From NCBI GenBank assembly GCA_958438955.1, contig CAUBTS010000036.1, positions 1 through 17,224 on the forward strand: 17,224 nt of DNA. Direction: 5' to 3'. Positions within the stretch are counted from its first letter, which is position 1; every line of letters begins with the position of its first letter. Made by a program: the position numbers and the translations under genes. Below are positions 6,832-13,643 of this stretch, in pieces. Origin of the DNA: an uncultured Collinsella sp. Lineage in GTDB: Bacteria > Actinomycetota > Coriobacteriia > Coriobacteriales > Coriobacteriaceae. The notes beneath the pieces are model-generated. The model was given only the letters and a program-made list of their open reading frames with translations, had not been told where the DNA came from and made no database searches.

Positions 6832-9663
6832 CTACTCCCCCAGCAGGGCCTTCTCGGGCGTGATCGGAAGCGAGCGAACCTGATGTCCGGTGGCGTGTGC
6901 GACGGCCGAGGCCACGGCGGCGAGTGGCGTGTTGATGACGACCTCGCCGATCGACTTGGCACCAAACGGACCCGTCGGCTCGTAGCTCGGCTCAAAGGCC
7001 ACGCGAATGCTGCCGATATCCAGGCGCGTGGGCAGCTTGTAGCTCATAAAGTTGCCGGTGCGCAGGCGACCGCGGTCGTCGTGCTCGACGATCTCGTAGA
7101 GCGCGTGGCCGATACCCTGGGCAATGCCGCCCTCGGCCTGGACGCGCGCGAGTGCCTCGTTGATCACGGTGCCGCAGTCCACAGCCGCCACGTAGTCCAC
7201 CACGGTCACCTTGCCGGTGGCCTTGTCGACCTCGACCTCGGCAATGCCGGCCATAAACGGCGGGGGCGAAACGGGCAGGCAGGCAGAGGCATGCGAGGTG
7301 AGCGCGTCGCCGCCCGCGATGTTCTTGACGCACAGGTTGGCAAAGTCGCGCAGCGTGAGGTAGCGGTTCTGCTCACGCGCGGCACGCTCGTCGGACAGGC
7401 GCACGTACTGACCATCAAAGACCACGTCGGCGGCGTCCACGTCCCACATCTGGGCGGCCTTGGCGCAGATCTTCTCACGCAGCTCGGTCGCGGCGTTCTT
7501 GGCGGCAAGGCCCGTCACGTACGTACCCGAGCTCGCGTACGAGCCGGCATCGAACGGCGACACGTCGGTGTCCACGCCGCGTACCACGATCATTGAACTC
7601 TCCACGCCCAGCTCCTCGGCGGCAATCTGCGCCAGGATCGTGTCGACGCCCATGCCGTTATCGGTGGCGCCGGTGCCAATGGTAATGAAGCCGTCCTCTT
7701 CAAGGCGCATGTCGATGCCGGCGATATCCACGTTGGAGATGCCCGAGCCCTGCATGGTAAGCGCGCAGCCCAGGGCGCGCACGCGGTCGCCCAGGTCCAC
7801 GGCCAGCGGCTTGTCGCGCCAGCCGATCATGTCCATCGCGCGCAGCAGGCAGCGGTCGAGCGCGCAGGCGTTGAGCTTCTCGTTGTAGTACTGCGGCATG
7901 ATCTCGCCCTCGCGCACGATGTTCTTAAGGCGCAGGTCGGCGGGGTCCATGTGCAGCATGTCGGCGAGCTCGTTGACAGCGCTCTCCACGGCAAACTGAC
8001 CCTGGGTGGCACCGTAACCGCGATACGCGCCGCCGCGGTTGGTATTGGTGTAGACGGCGTCCCAGCTAAAGCGGCTCGCCTTCACGTGGTTGTAGATGGG
8101 CAGGCTCTTGTGGCCCGAGAGGCCGATCGTCGTGGTGGCATGCTCGCCATAGGCCCCGGCGTTGGACAGCGTATGCAGATCGATGGCCGTGATGGTGCCG
8201 TCGTTCATGGCGCCCAGCTTAACGGTCATCTGCATCTGGTGGCGCGAGTTGCCCGCGGTGATGGTCTCCTCGCGGGTATAGCAGCAGTAGCTCGGACGGC
8301 CGGTCTGCTGGGTCACAAACGCAACGAAGATCTCGCAGCAACCCGTCTGCTTGGAGCCAAAGCCGCCGCCGATGCGCGGCTTAATGACCTGCACCTGCGA
8401 CTGCGGGATATCGAGCGACTGCGCGACCATGCGGCGCACGTGGAAGGGCACCTGCGTAGAGGTGGTCACCGAAATGCGGCCGAACGCGTCGGTCGTCGCG
8501 AAGGCACGGAAGGTTTCCATGGGCGCGGTCTGGGTTGCCTGGCTGGTGTAAGTGCGGGTGAAGACGATGTCGCTCTGGGCGAAGGCCTCGTCAAGGTTGC
8601 CAAAGTCGCTGGTACCGCTGCACACCAGGTTGCGCGGAACGTCGCCGCCCTGCGGGAACATAAAGGTCACGTCGCCCTCGGGGTGGACCACGATGTCGTT
8701 ATCGAGCGCCTGGGTAAAGTCGAGCAGCGGCTCGAGCACCTCGTAGTCGACCTTGATGAGCTTGACCGCCTTGTCGGCGGCCTCCTCGGTCTCGGCGGCG
8801 ACGATCGCCACCTCTTCGTTTTGGTAGCGCACCAAGTTCTCGAGGATCAGGCGGTCGTAGGGACTCGGCTGCGGATAGCTCTGGCCGGCGATGGTAAAGC
8901 GGCGCTTGGGCACGTCCTCGTAGGTGTAGACGCCCACCACGCCGGGCACCTTCAGGGCACGCGACGTATCGATGGAGCGGATCTTGGCGCGGGCATACGG
9001 GCTGCGCTTGAGCTTGACGATCAGGGCGCCGGCGGGCACCAAGTCGCCCGTGTAGACGGGACGCCCCTCGAGCAGGGCCTTCGAGTCCTTCTTGGGCTGC
9101 TTGTGAGTGATCTGCTTGTAGGAGACACCGTCGCAGCTGGTGTCGTTGACCGGCAGCTCGGGCATCTCAAAGCCCACCTGCACGCCGGACTCGTTGAGGA
9201 AGCGCATGATGGCGCGCAGCTGGCTCTCGTAGCCGCTGCAACGGCAGAGATTGCCGGCGAGCTGGCGCGAGAGCTCCTCGCGCGTGGCGACGAGGCTCGG
9301 GTCCTCCTTGGCGGCGCGGGCAAGCGCCAGCACGTTCATGATGAGGCCGGGGGCGCAAAAACCGCACTGCTCAGCGCCTTCGGCAGCCATCGCACGGGCG
9401 AGCGCCTCGGACTCGGCCTTGAGGCCCTCGAGCGTGGTGATGGAGCGGCCCTCAACACGGGCGGCGGGAACCGAGCAGCTCAGCACCGGGTCGCCATCGA
9501 GCCACACCGTGCACAGACCGCAGTTGGTGGTCTCACAGGCACAGCGCACCGACGCGCAGCCCTGCTCGCGCAGCAGCGCAAAGAGCATGGTGTCGGGGGC
9601 AATCTGAACCTTGACCTTGCGGCCGTTGAGCGTAAAGGAAAGATCGATGAGTTTGGCAGCCAT
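6832..9663 (-). CDS. Xanthine dehydrogenase/aldehyde oxidoreductase family, fused [2Fe-2S] and molybdenum subunit
   Basis: Molybdenum hydroxylase of 943 aa. Residues 1-80 are a plant-type ferredoxin domain (Cys43, 48, 51, 63, in the form CETTNCGLCTVWLDG). Residues 95-155 are the helical second cluster domain (Cys100, 103, 140, 142). From about 190 onward is the molybdenum catalytic part, with GGGFGSKQ (432-439), AYRGYG with Arg548 at the place of the substrate-binding arginine, and the catalytic glutamate in GAKSIGE (Glu907). All key residues are present, so it should be active. Cys36 and Cys41 are extra cysteines near the first cluster. It is translationally coupled to the FAD-subunit gene (TAATG overlap; GAGGTG upstream). 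Substrate (purine, aldehyde or other heterocycle) cannot be told. Such enzymes in selenium-using anaerobes may carry a labile selenium atom, but the marker genes for that are not in this window. Confidence 0.93.
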   Translation of the reverse strand: MAAKLIDLSFTLNGRKVKVQIAPDTMLFALLREQGCASVRCACETTNCGLCTVWLDGDPVLSCSVPAARVEGRSITTLEGLKAESEALARAMAAEGAEQCGFCAPGLIMNVLALARAAKEDPSLVATREELSRQLAGNLCRCSGYESQLRAIMRFLNESGVQVGFEMPELPVNDTSCDGVSYKQITHKQPKKDSKALLEGRPVYTGDLVPAGALIVKLKRSPYARAKIRSIDTSRALKVPGVVGVYTYEDVPKRRFTIAGQSYPQPSPYDRLILENLVRYQNEEVAIVAAETEEAADKAVKLIKVDYEVLEPLLDFTQALDNDIVVHPEGDVTFMFPQGGDVPRNLVCSGTSDFGNLDEAFAQSDIVFTRTYTSQATQTAPMETFRAFATTDAFGRISVTTSTQVPFHVRRMVAQSLDIPQSQVQVIKPRIGGGFGSKQTGCCEIFVAFVTQQTGRPSYCCYTREETITAGNSRHQMQMTVKLGAMNDGTITAIDLHTLSNAGAYGEHATTTIGLSGHKSLPIYNHVKASRFSWDAVYTNTNRGGAYRGYGATQGQFAVESAVNELADMLHMDPADLRLKNIVREGEIMPQYYNEKLNACALDRCLLRAMDMIGWRDKPLAVDLGDRVRALGCALTMQGSGISNVDIAGIDMRLEEDGFITIGTGATDNGMGVDTILAQIAAEELGVESSMIVVRGVDTDVSPFDAGSYASSGTYVTGLAAKNAATELREKICAKAAQMWDVDAADVVFDGQYVRLSDERAAREQNRYLTLRDFANLCVKNIAGGDALTSHASACLPVSPPPFMAGIAEVEVDKATGKVTVVDYVAAVDCGTVINEALARVQAEGGIAQGIGHALYEIVEHDDRGRLRTGNFMSYKLPTRLDIGSIRVAFEPSYEPTGPFGAKSIGEVVINTPLAAVASAVAHATGHQVRSLPITPEKALLGE

Positions 9664-10577
9664 TAGCGCACCTCGCTAGAATCGACGCCGGGCACGCGGC
9701 GGCAGGAATACTCGTCCGTGGCAAACTTAGGCACTTGCACGGTCTCGAGCTCGCGGGCAAGCGCGGCCGAAAGCTCGATGCCGGCGGCGCGACGCACGGC
9801 CTGAATCGCCAGCGGGGCCGAGATGCGGCGGCGATAGTCGGCCGAGCCCCACAGGTTGGAGCCGTAGCTCAGAGAGCGCACGGATGCGGCCAGGGCGCGA
9901 AGCTCGTGCTCGGAAGGTTGCTCGGCGGTAAGGCCGCATGCCTCACCCTGCAGCAGGGTCGCGCGCAGCGGGCGGGCACCCACGGTGACGTGCCAGGAGC
10001 CGTCCCACCAGGCGGCGGTGACGTTCAGCGAGGGGAAGTCGGTCGCGGCCTTTCGCACGGCCTCGTAGCTCGCGCGGTAGTCGTGCTTAACGACCACGAC
10101 GTGCTCGATCACGTCGCGCACGTAGCCCATGCCCACGAACTCCGCGAGCGGCACGCGGCCGGCGCCCGTCAGCTCAACATAGGAATCGAGCGCGAGGAAG
10201 GCGGAGAGAACGTCCGAGAAGCCAAAGCGGCCGTAGATGCTGCCGCCCACCGTGGCGGTATTGCGCAGCTGAACGCCCACGATATCGTGGACGGCGAACT
10301 CAAAGACATGGTTGACAAGCGCGTTGAGCTCGGCATGACGCTCGAGCTGGCGCAGGGTACACATGGCACCGATGCGAAACTCGGTCTCGGTCTCCTCAAT
10401 CTGATCGAGTCCGCAGGCCGAAAGGTCAATCGCCGTCGCCACGCGACGCGAACCCAGGCGCATCCAGATGCCGCCGCCCACAATCTTGTTGTTGCGGTTC
10501 TTCTGTAAGAGCTCATAGGCTTCGGCCGCGTTTCCAACACGGACGTAGGTACCGAACTTGAGCACGTTCTCCCCCAT
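9663..10577 (-). CDS. FAD-binding subunit of xanthine dehydrogenase-type molybdenum hydroxylase
   Basis: A 304-residue flavin subunit that passes electrons from the molybdenum/[2Fe-2S] protein to an acceptor such as NAD. The FAD-binding signatures are VGGGIWMRLG near residue 33 and LRNTATVGGSIYGRFGFSD in the middle (family form: RNvaTvGGNi). The C-terminal third matches the CO dehydrogenase flavoprotein C-terminal type (SYGSNLWGSADYRRRI...AIQAVRRA). Its TAA overlaps the next ATG by one base, so the two genes form an operon. The start is uncertain: the ATG at 10577 has only AAGAG directly before it, while GGGGGAG inside the frame precedes a GTG at residue 5. A gdhA terminator lies just upstream, so the operon needs its own promoter in 10578-10640; a TACACT -10-like box occurs there without a clear -35. 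Confidence 0.92.
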   Translation of the reverse strand: MGENVLKFGTYVRVGNAAEAYELLQKNRNNKIVGGGIWMRLGSRRVATAIDLSACGLDQIEETETEFRIGAMCTLRQLERHAELNALVNHVFEFAVHDIVGVQLRNTATVGGSIYGRFGFSDVLSAFLALDSYVELTGAGRVPLAEFVGMGYVRDVIEHVVVVKHDYRASYEAVRKAATDFPSLNVTAAWWDGSWHVTVGARPLRATLLQGEACGLTAEQPSEHELRALAASVRSLSYGSNLWGSADYRRRISAPLAIQAVRRAAGIELSAALARELETVQVPKFATDEYSCRRVPGVDSSEVR

Positions 10578-10640
10578 CTCTTCACTTGTCCAGTACCTTT
10601 AAGTGTACCAAACGAGGGGGCACAGCCATCGTCACCATAG

Positions 10641-10674
10641 AAAAAGGCTCCCAGCCGGAATGGCTGAGAGCCTT
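10641..10674 (-). terminator. Strong intrinsic terminator of gdhA
   Basis: A 13-bp stem (10644-10656 with 10662-10674, one G-T pair) with a 5-nt loop is followed on the minus strand by a run of five T. It lies 25 nt after the gdhA stop and separates gdhA from the molybdenum hydroxylase operon. Confidence 0.9.
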
Positions 10675-10699
10675 ATCACATGTTATGTCGAGCGAAGAT

Positions 10700-12055
10700 T
10701 TAGCAGACGCCCTGGGCGAGCATGGCGTCGGCGACCTTCAGGAAGCCGGCGATGTTGGCGCCCATGACAAAGTTGCCCTCCTGGCCGTACTCCTTGGCGG
10801 TGTCGTCCACGTTGTGGAACATGCCGCGCATGAGCTGCTCGAGCTTGCCGTCGACCTCCTCGAAGGTCCAGGACAGATGCTCGGCGTTCTGGCTCATCTC
10901 CAGGCCGGACACGAGCACGCCGCCGGCGTTGGCAGCCTTACCGGGCATAAAGGCAACGCCGTTCTCCTGGAAGTAAGTCGTGGCCTCGATGGTAGTGGGC
11001 ATGTTCGCGCCCTCGCCGACCACCTTGCAGCCGTTGGCGACGAGCGCCTGGGCGTCCTCGAGCAACAGTGTGTTCTCGCGAGCGCAAGGCAGCGCGATGT
11101 CGCAGGGTAGCTGCCAAACGCCGCGGCCGTCGCCCTCGTGCCACACGGCGTTGGGCTTCTCGTCAACGTACATAGCGAGCGTGACGCCCTTGTCGTGGCC
11201 GGAGCGCTTCTTGTTGTAGACGTGCTCGAGCACGGTGTAGTCGATGCCGTCGGGATCCTCAACCCAGCCGTGGGTATCGGAGCAGGCGAGCACCTTGCCG
11301 CCGAGCTGGGAAACCTTCTGGACTGCGTAGATGGCGACGTTACCGGAGCCATGAACGACGACGTTCTTGCCCTCGAAGGAGTCGCCGCGGCTCTTGAGGT
11401 ACTCGTCCACAAAGTAGGCCAGGCCGTAGCCGGTGGCCTCGGTACGGGCGAGCGAACCGCCAAAGGAGAGGCCCTTGCCAGTGAGGACGCCGGTCCACTC
11501 GTTGGTCAGGCGCTTGTACTGACCGAACAGGTAGGCAACCTCGCGGCCGCCAACGCCCAGGTCGCCGGCGGGAACGTCGGTGTTGGGGCCGATGTGGCGA
11601 TAGAGCTCGGTCATGAAGGACTGGCAGAAGTGCATGATCTCGTTGTTGGACTTGCCCTTGGGGTCAAAGTCGGAGCCGCCCTTGCCGCCGCCCATGGGAA
11701 GGGTGGTCAGGCTGTTCTTGAGGATCTGCTCCAGGCCCAGGAACTTGAGCATACCCAGGGTGACCGTCGGGTTAAAGCGCAGGCCGCCCTTGTAGGGTCC
11801 AATGGCAGAGTTGAACTCGACGCGGTAGCCGCGGTTGACCTGGACCTTGCCCTGGTCGTCGACCCAGGGGACACGGAACATAACGATGCGCTCGGGCTCG
11901 ACGAGGCGCTCAAGCAGGGCGGCCTCCTCGTACTCGGGATGGGCGTCGAGCGCCGGCTGGATGGTGCCGAGGATCTCGGTCGCGGCCTGGATGAACTCAG
12001 GCTGCTCGGGATAGCGGGCCTTGAGCTCGTCGAGAACTTTCTGCGTGTAGCTCAT
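10700..12055 (-). CDS. gdhA: Glutamate dehydrogenase, hexameric (probably NADP-type)
   Basis: Interconverts glutamate with 2-oxoglutarate and ammonium, the main ammonium link in many gut anaerobes. The 451-residue protein shows the catalytic lysine in PMGGGKGGSDFDPKGKS (Lys125), the catalytic aspartate in VPAGDLGVGGRE (Asp165), LARTEATGYG, and the dinucleotide-binding GSGNVA (236-241). Length is as expected for the about 450-aa hexameric enzymes. The ATG at 12055 is chosen over one at 12103 because GGAGG sits 4 nt upstream and the protein then starts in the family's normal place. The terminator downstream and a 200-bp leader upstream make it monocistronic. Coenzyme preference is inferred from family resemblance only. 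Confidence 0.96.
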   Translation of the reverse strand: MSYTQKVLDELKARYPEQPEFIQAATEILGTIQPALDAHPEYEEAALLERLVEPERIVMFRVPWVDDQGKVQVNRGYRVEFNSAIGPYKGGLRFNPTVTLGMLKFLGLEQILKNSLTTLPMGGGKGGSDFDPKGKSNNEIMHFCQSFMTELYRHIGPNTDVPAGDLGVGGREVAYLFGQYKRLTNEWTGVLTGKGLSFGGSLARTEATGYGLAYFVDEYLKSRGDSFEGKNVVVHGSGNVAIYAVQKVSQLGGKVLACSDTHGWVEDPDGIDYTVLEHVYNKKRSGHDKGVTLAMYVDEKPNAVWHEGDGRGVWQLPCDIALPCARENTLLLEDAQALVANGCKVVGEGANMPTTIEATTYFQENGVAFMPGKAANAGGVLVSGLEMSQNAEHLSWTFEEVDGKLEQLMRGMFHNVDDTAKEYGQEGNFVMGANIAGFLKVADAMLAQGVC

Positions 12056-12269
12056 GCTTCCTCCAATTGATGGAAAAGAAAGGTGTCGTTCGAGGCGCCC
12101 CATGCGCCGCGAGCTTTATCGAGTATGGATAATATCGCACTGTTGCAGCAAAGTTTCGCATAAGCCGACGAGCAGATGTTTCGTTTTGATTACGATGCAG
12201 GTAGAAGCGTTTTTGAGTGCCCGACGCACAAATCGCGTGTTTCGAAGCTGTTTCGTCCACGTGTTCCAA
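12056..12269 (-). promoter_or_regulatory. gdhA upstream region with repeated GTTTCG motifs
   Basis: A 214-bp AT-richer stretch between gdhA and the repeat after the DUF3343 gene; no gene is seen. On the plus strand GTTTCG occurs four times (starts 12153, 12178, 12239, 12250), three of them as TGTTTCG. On the minus strand an AT-rich box, TATTATCCATACT, lies about 70-80 nt before the gdhA ATG and could hold the -10, with TTGCTG as a weak -35. The promoter call is tentative. Confidence 0.35.
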
Positions 12270-12304
12270 ACCACCACATTGGGGACAGGCACCTTTGTGG
12301 TGGT
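12270..12304. repeat. Small palindrome with GGGGACAGG core after the DUF3343 gene
   Basis: A 9-bp perfect inverted repeat ACCACCACA (12270-12278) and TGTGGTGGT (12296-12304) encloses TTGGGGACAGGCACCTT. It starts 8 nt after the DUF3343 stop. It shares GGGACAGG and a following T-run plus GGT with the larger repeat at 2898-2976. It might act as a weak terminator for the mobA-DUF3343 unit. Confidence 0.55.
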
Positions 12305-12312
12305 GTTGGTGG

Positions 12313-12708
12313 TTAGAGGACGAGCTGGTGGTAGTCGGCGGGGGTTACGCGGCCCTCGGTGGCGGCGCGGAAGGCGGCGAGGGCATCGCCCGAGAACGGC
12401 ATGGCCCAGCACAGCCCGCAGCCGGCGGTGATGGAGCCGGGCAGCGGCATGATGCGCCCGGGCACACCGGAGGCAAGACACAGCTGTTCGCATTCCATCA
12501 CATCGAAGGTGCTGTCGAACGACACGATGATTTTGCGTTCGTGATCAGGGGCATCGCCGAACGAGACCTCGCGGTGCGACTCGCGATACGCAGCCGCCGC
12601 TGCCTCTTCCTCGGCCGTATGTCCACAGCCGCCACAGCCGCAGGCGCAAGGCTCGGACCCATCGCAAGTGCAAGGTTCTCCCGTGTCGGGACAAATATCG
12701 TGAGACAT
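12313..12708 (-). CDS. DUF3343 protein (putative Se/S carrier-like) with Cys-rich N-terminus
   Basis: A 131-residue protein. Residues 59-131 match the DUF3343 pattern: IIVSFDSTFDVMECEQLC, then GRIMPLPGSITAGCGLCWAM with the conserved CGLC (Cys97, Cys100). This family has been proposed, from co-occurrence with selenium genes, to carry selenium or sulfur; its biochemistry is not settled. Residues 1-30 are unusual: seven cysteines (6, 13, 15, 21, 23, 25, 28) and a histidine in acidic, glycine-rich sequence, which may bind metal or chalcogen. The ATG at 12708 has GGAG 5 nt upstream. It starts 15 nt after the mobA stop, so the two are almost certainly cotranscribed, and the whole sits just after selA-selB-selC, which supports a selenium role. 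Confidence 0.85.
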   Translation of the reverse strand: MSHDICPDTGEPCTCDGSEPCACGCGGCGHTAEEEAAAAAYRESHREVSFGDAPDHERKIIVSFDSTFDVMECEQLCLASGVPGRIMPLPGSITAGCGLCWAMPFSGDALAAFRAATEGRVTPADYHQLVL

Positions 12709-12723
12709 GGCAACTCCAATCGT

Positions 12724-13356
12724 CTAGGCGAGTAACTCGGCCGCCGCAAACTCCTCGGGCGTATTGACGTTTTCGAAGCAGAGCGTCGAGCCGGCGACCG
12801 CGACAATCTGAGGCTCGTCCAAATGCCCGGCGTTCATCCGGTCGATCAGGCAGCGGATTCGCTGACGGTCACCGGCGAGCAGCTCTTGGGCAACCGGCGC
12901 ACACGCGTCACGGCGCCAGACGGCGCAAAGCGGCTCAATCCCCCGCTCCTCGCGCGGCACGCACACGTCGAGCGCCTCGGCCTCGACACAGCCAGCAAGG
13001 GCACCGATTAGCTCCGAAGAGACAAACGGCATATCACAGGCGACGATAGCAACGAGAGGCAGCCGGGCCGCAGTCAGCGAACTCGCGATGCCGCGCATAG
13101 CGCCCGCCGGCCCCTCAAGGTCCGACACTATTCGCGGCACCAGGCCGCCAAACGCGCGCTCCTCAAGGTAGGCAAGCTCGCTGGGACGCGAAGTCGTCAC
13201 GACCAACTCGCCGGCAACTGGCGCCAGCCGACCCAGCACGCGTTCGATGAGCGGCTCGCCGCAAAACGCCATGCGAGCCTTATCACAGCCCATGCGCGAG
13301 GACAGCCCACCCGCCTGGACGACACAAGAAAGATCGGCACGTCTTACGGTAGTCAT
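12724..13356 (-). CDS. mobA: Molybdenum cofactor guanylyltransferase MobA
   Basis: Transfers GMP from GTP to molybdopterin to make the MGD cofactor of DMSO reductase-family enzymes such as formate dehydrogenase. The 210-residue protein opens with the nucleotide-binding motif QAGGLSSRMGCDKA (family LAGGxSxRMGxDK; lysine at residue 26). It then has DLEGPAGAMRGIASSL and the metal-binding VACDMPF. The LAGG form fits MobA better than the CTP-using MocA. The start at 13356 is chosen because this motif should lie near the N-terminus; GGGGGTG lies about 10 nt upstream. The open frame runs back into the tRNA-Sec gene, which is not part of the protein. DUF3343 follows after 15 nt. Confidence 0.92.
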   Translation of the reverse strand: MTTVRRADLSCVVQAGGLSSRMGCDKARMAFCGEPLIERVLGRLAPVAGELVVTTSRPSELAYLEERAFGGLVPRIVSDLEGPAGAMRGIASSLTAARLPLVAIVACDMPFVSSELIGALAGCVEAEALDVCVPREERGIEPLCAVWRRDACAPVAQELLAGDRQRIRCLIDRMNAGHLDEPQIVAVAGSTLCFENVNTPEEFAAAELLA

Positions 13357-13393
13357 ACGGCAAAACACCCCCATCGGCATGCTCGAAACCCGG

Positions 13394-13447
13394 TGCACGA
13401 AGCTAAATACCGCCGCCGAAATAGCGGCACTACGAAAAGCTCGTGCA
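13394..13447 (-). other. Structured leader between tRNA-Sec and mobA
   Basis: The outer stem pairs 13394-13400 with 13441-13447 (TGCACGA/TCGTGCA) and continues as GCT/AGC after one bulged base. An inner stem pairs GCCGC (13412-13416) with GCGGC (13424-13428) around a 7-nt loop. It lies 38 nt before the mobA start. It has no recognised riboswitch consensus and no T-run. It may be a leader structure or a processing site downstream of selC. Confidence 0.4.
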
Positions 13448-13475
13448 AAAACAAAACAGCGCCTTTGCGGCACGC
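13447..13475 (-). terminator. Possible terminator after tRNA-Sec
   Basis: On the minus strand, GCGTGCC and GGCGC form a short stem with one bulge around GCAAA, followed by TGTTTTGTTTTT. It lies 35 nt after the tRNA-Sec CCA end. The stem is weak, so some readthrough into mobA is likely. Confidence 0.45.
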
Positions 13476-13510
13476 AGCAAGACCGCGAGCACAAAAGCGC
13501 TGGTAGCGTA

Positions 13511-13607
13511 TGGCGGGAACGTATGTGAATCGAACACATCCAAGACGTTTTGCACGCCTCGCAACGGTTTTGAGGACCGCGGAGCCCACCGGAGCCCATC
13601 CGTTCCC
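13511..13607 (-). tRNA. selC: tRNA-Sec (anticodon UCA)
   Basis: A 97-nt selenocysteine tRNA that reads UGA. The 5' end GGGAACG pairs with CGTTCCC, followed by discriminator G and an encoded CCA (13511-13513). The D-arm is the long 6-bp type (GGGCTC-CGGT-GGGCTC). The anticodon arm is GCGGT-CCTCAAA-ACCGT with TCA in the anticodon place. The variable arm is long (AGGCGT with ACGTCT). The T-arm is ATGTG-TTCGATT-CACAT. All are hallmarks of bacterial tRNA-Sec. The eighth acceptor position is a G-A mismatch instead of a pair. It lies 36 nt after selB and upstream of mobA. Confidence 0.96.
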
Positions 13608-13619
13608 AAGTGCGGCGGT

Positions 13620-13628
13620 ATTTTACCA
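13620..13628 (-). promoter_or_regulatory. Putative extended -10 promoter of selC
   Basis: The minus strand in the selB-selC gap reads TGGTAAAAT, an extended -10 (TGn plus TAAAAT, 5 of 6), ending 12 nt before the tRNA 5' end. The expected -35 region lies in the selB stop area and is poor. Confidence 0.35.
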
Positions 13629-13643
13629 AACCGAGCAGCCAAT

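Noticed and set aside
13357..13629. N-terminal extension of MobA by about 90 residues
   Set aside because: It would cross the tRNA-Sec gene and has no MobA-like sequence; the nucleotide-binding motif fits a start at 13356.
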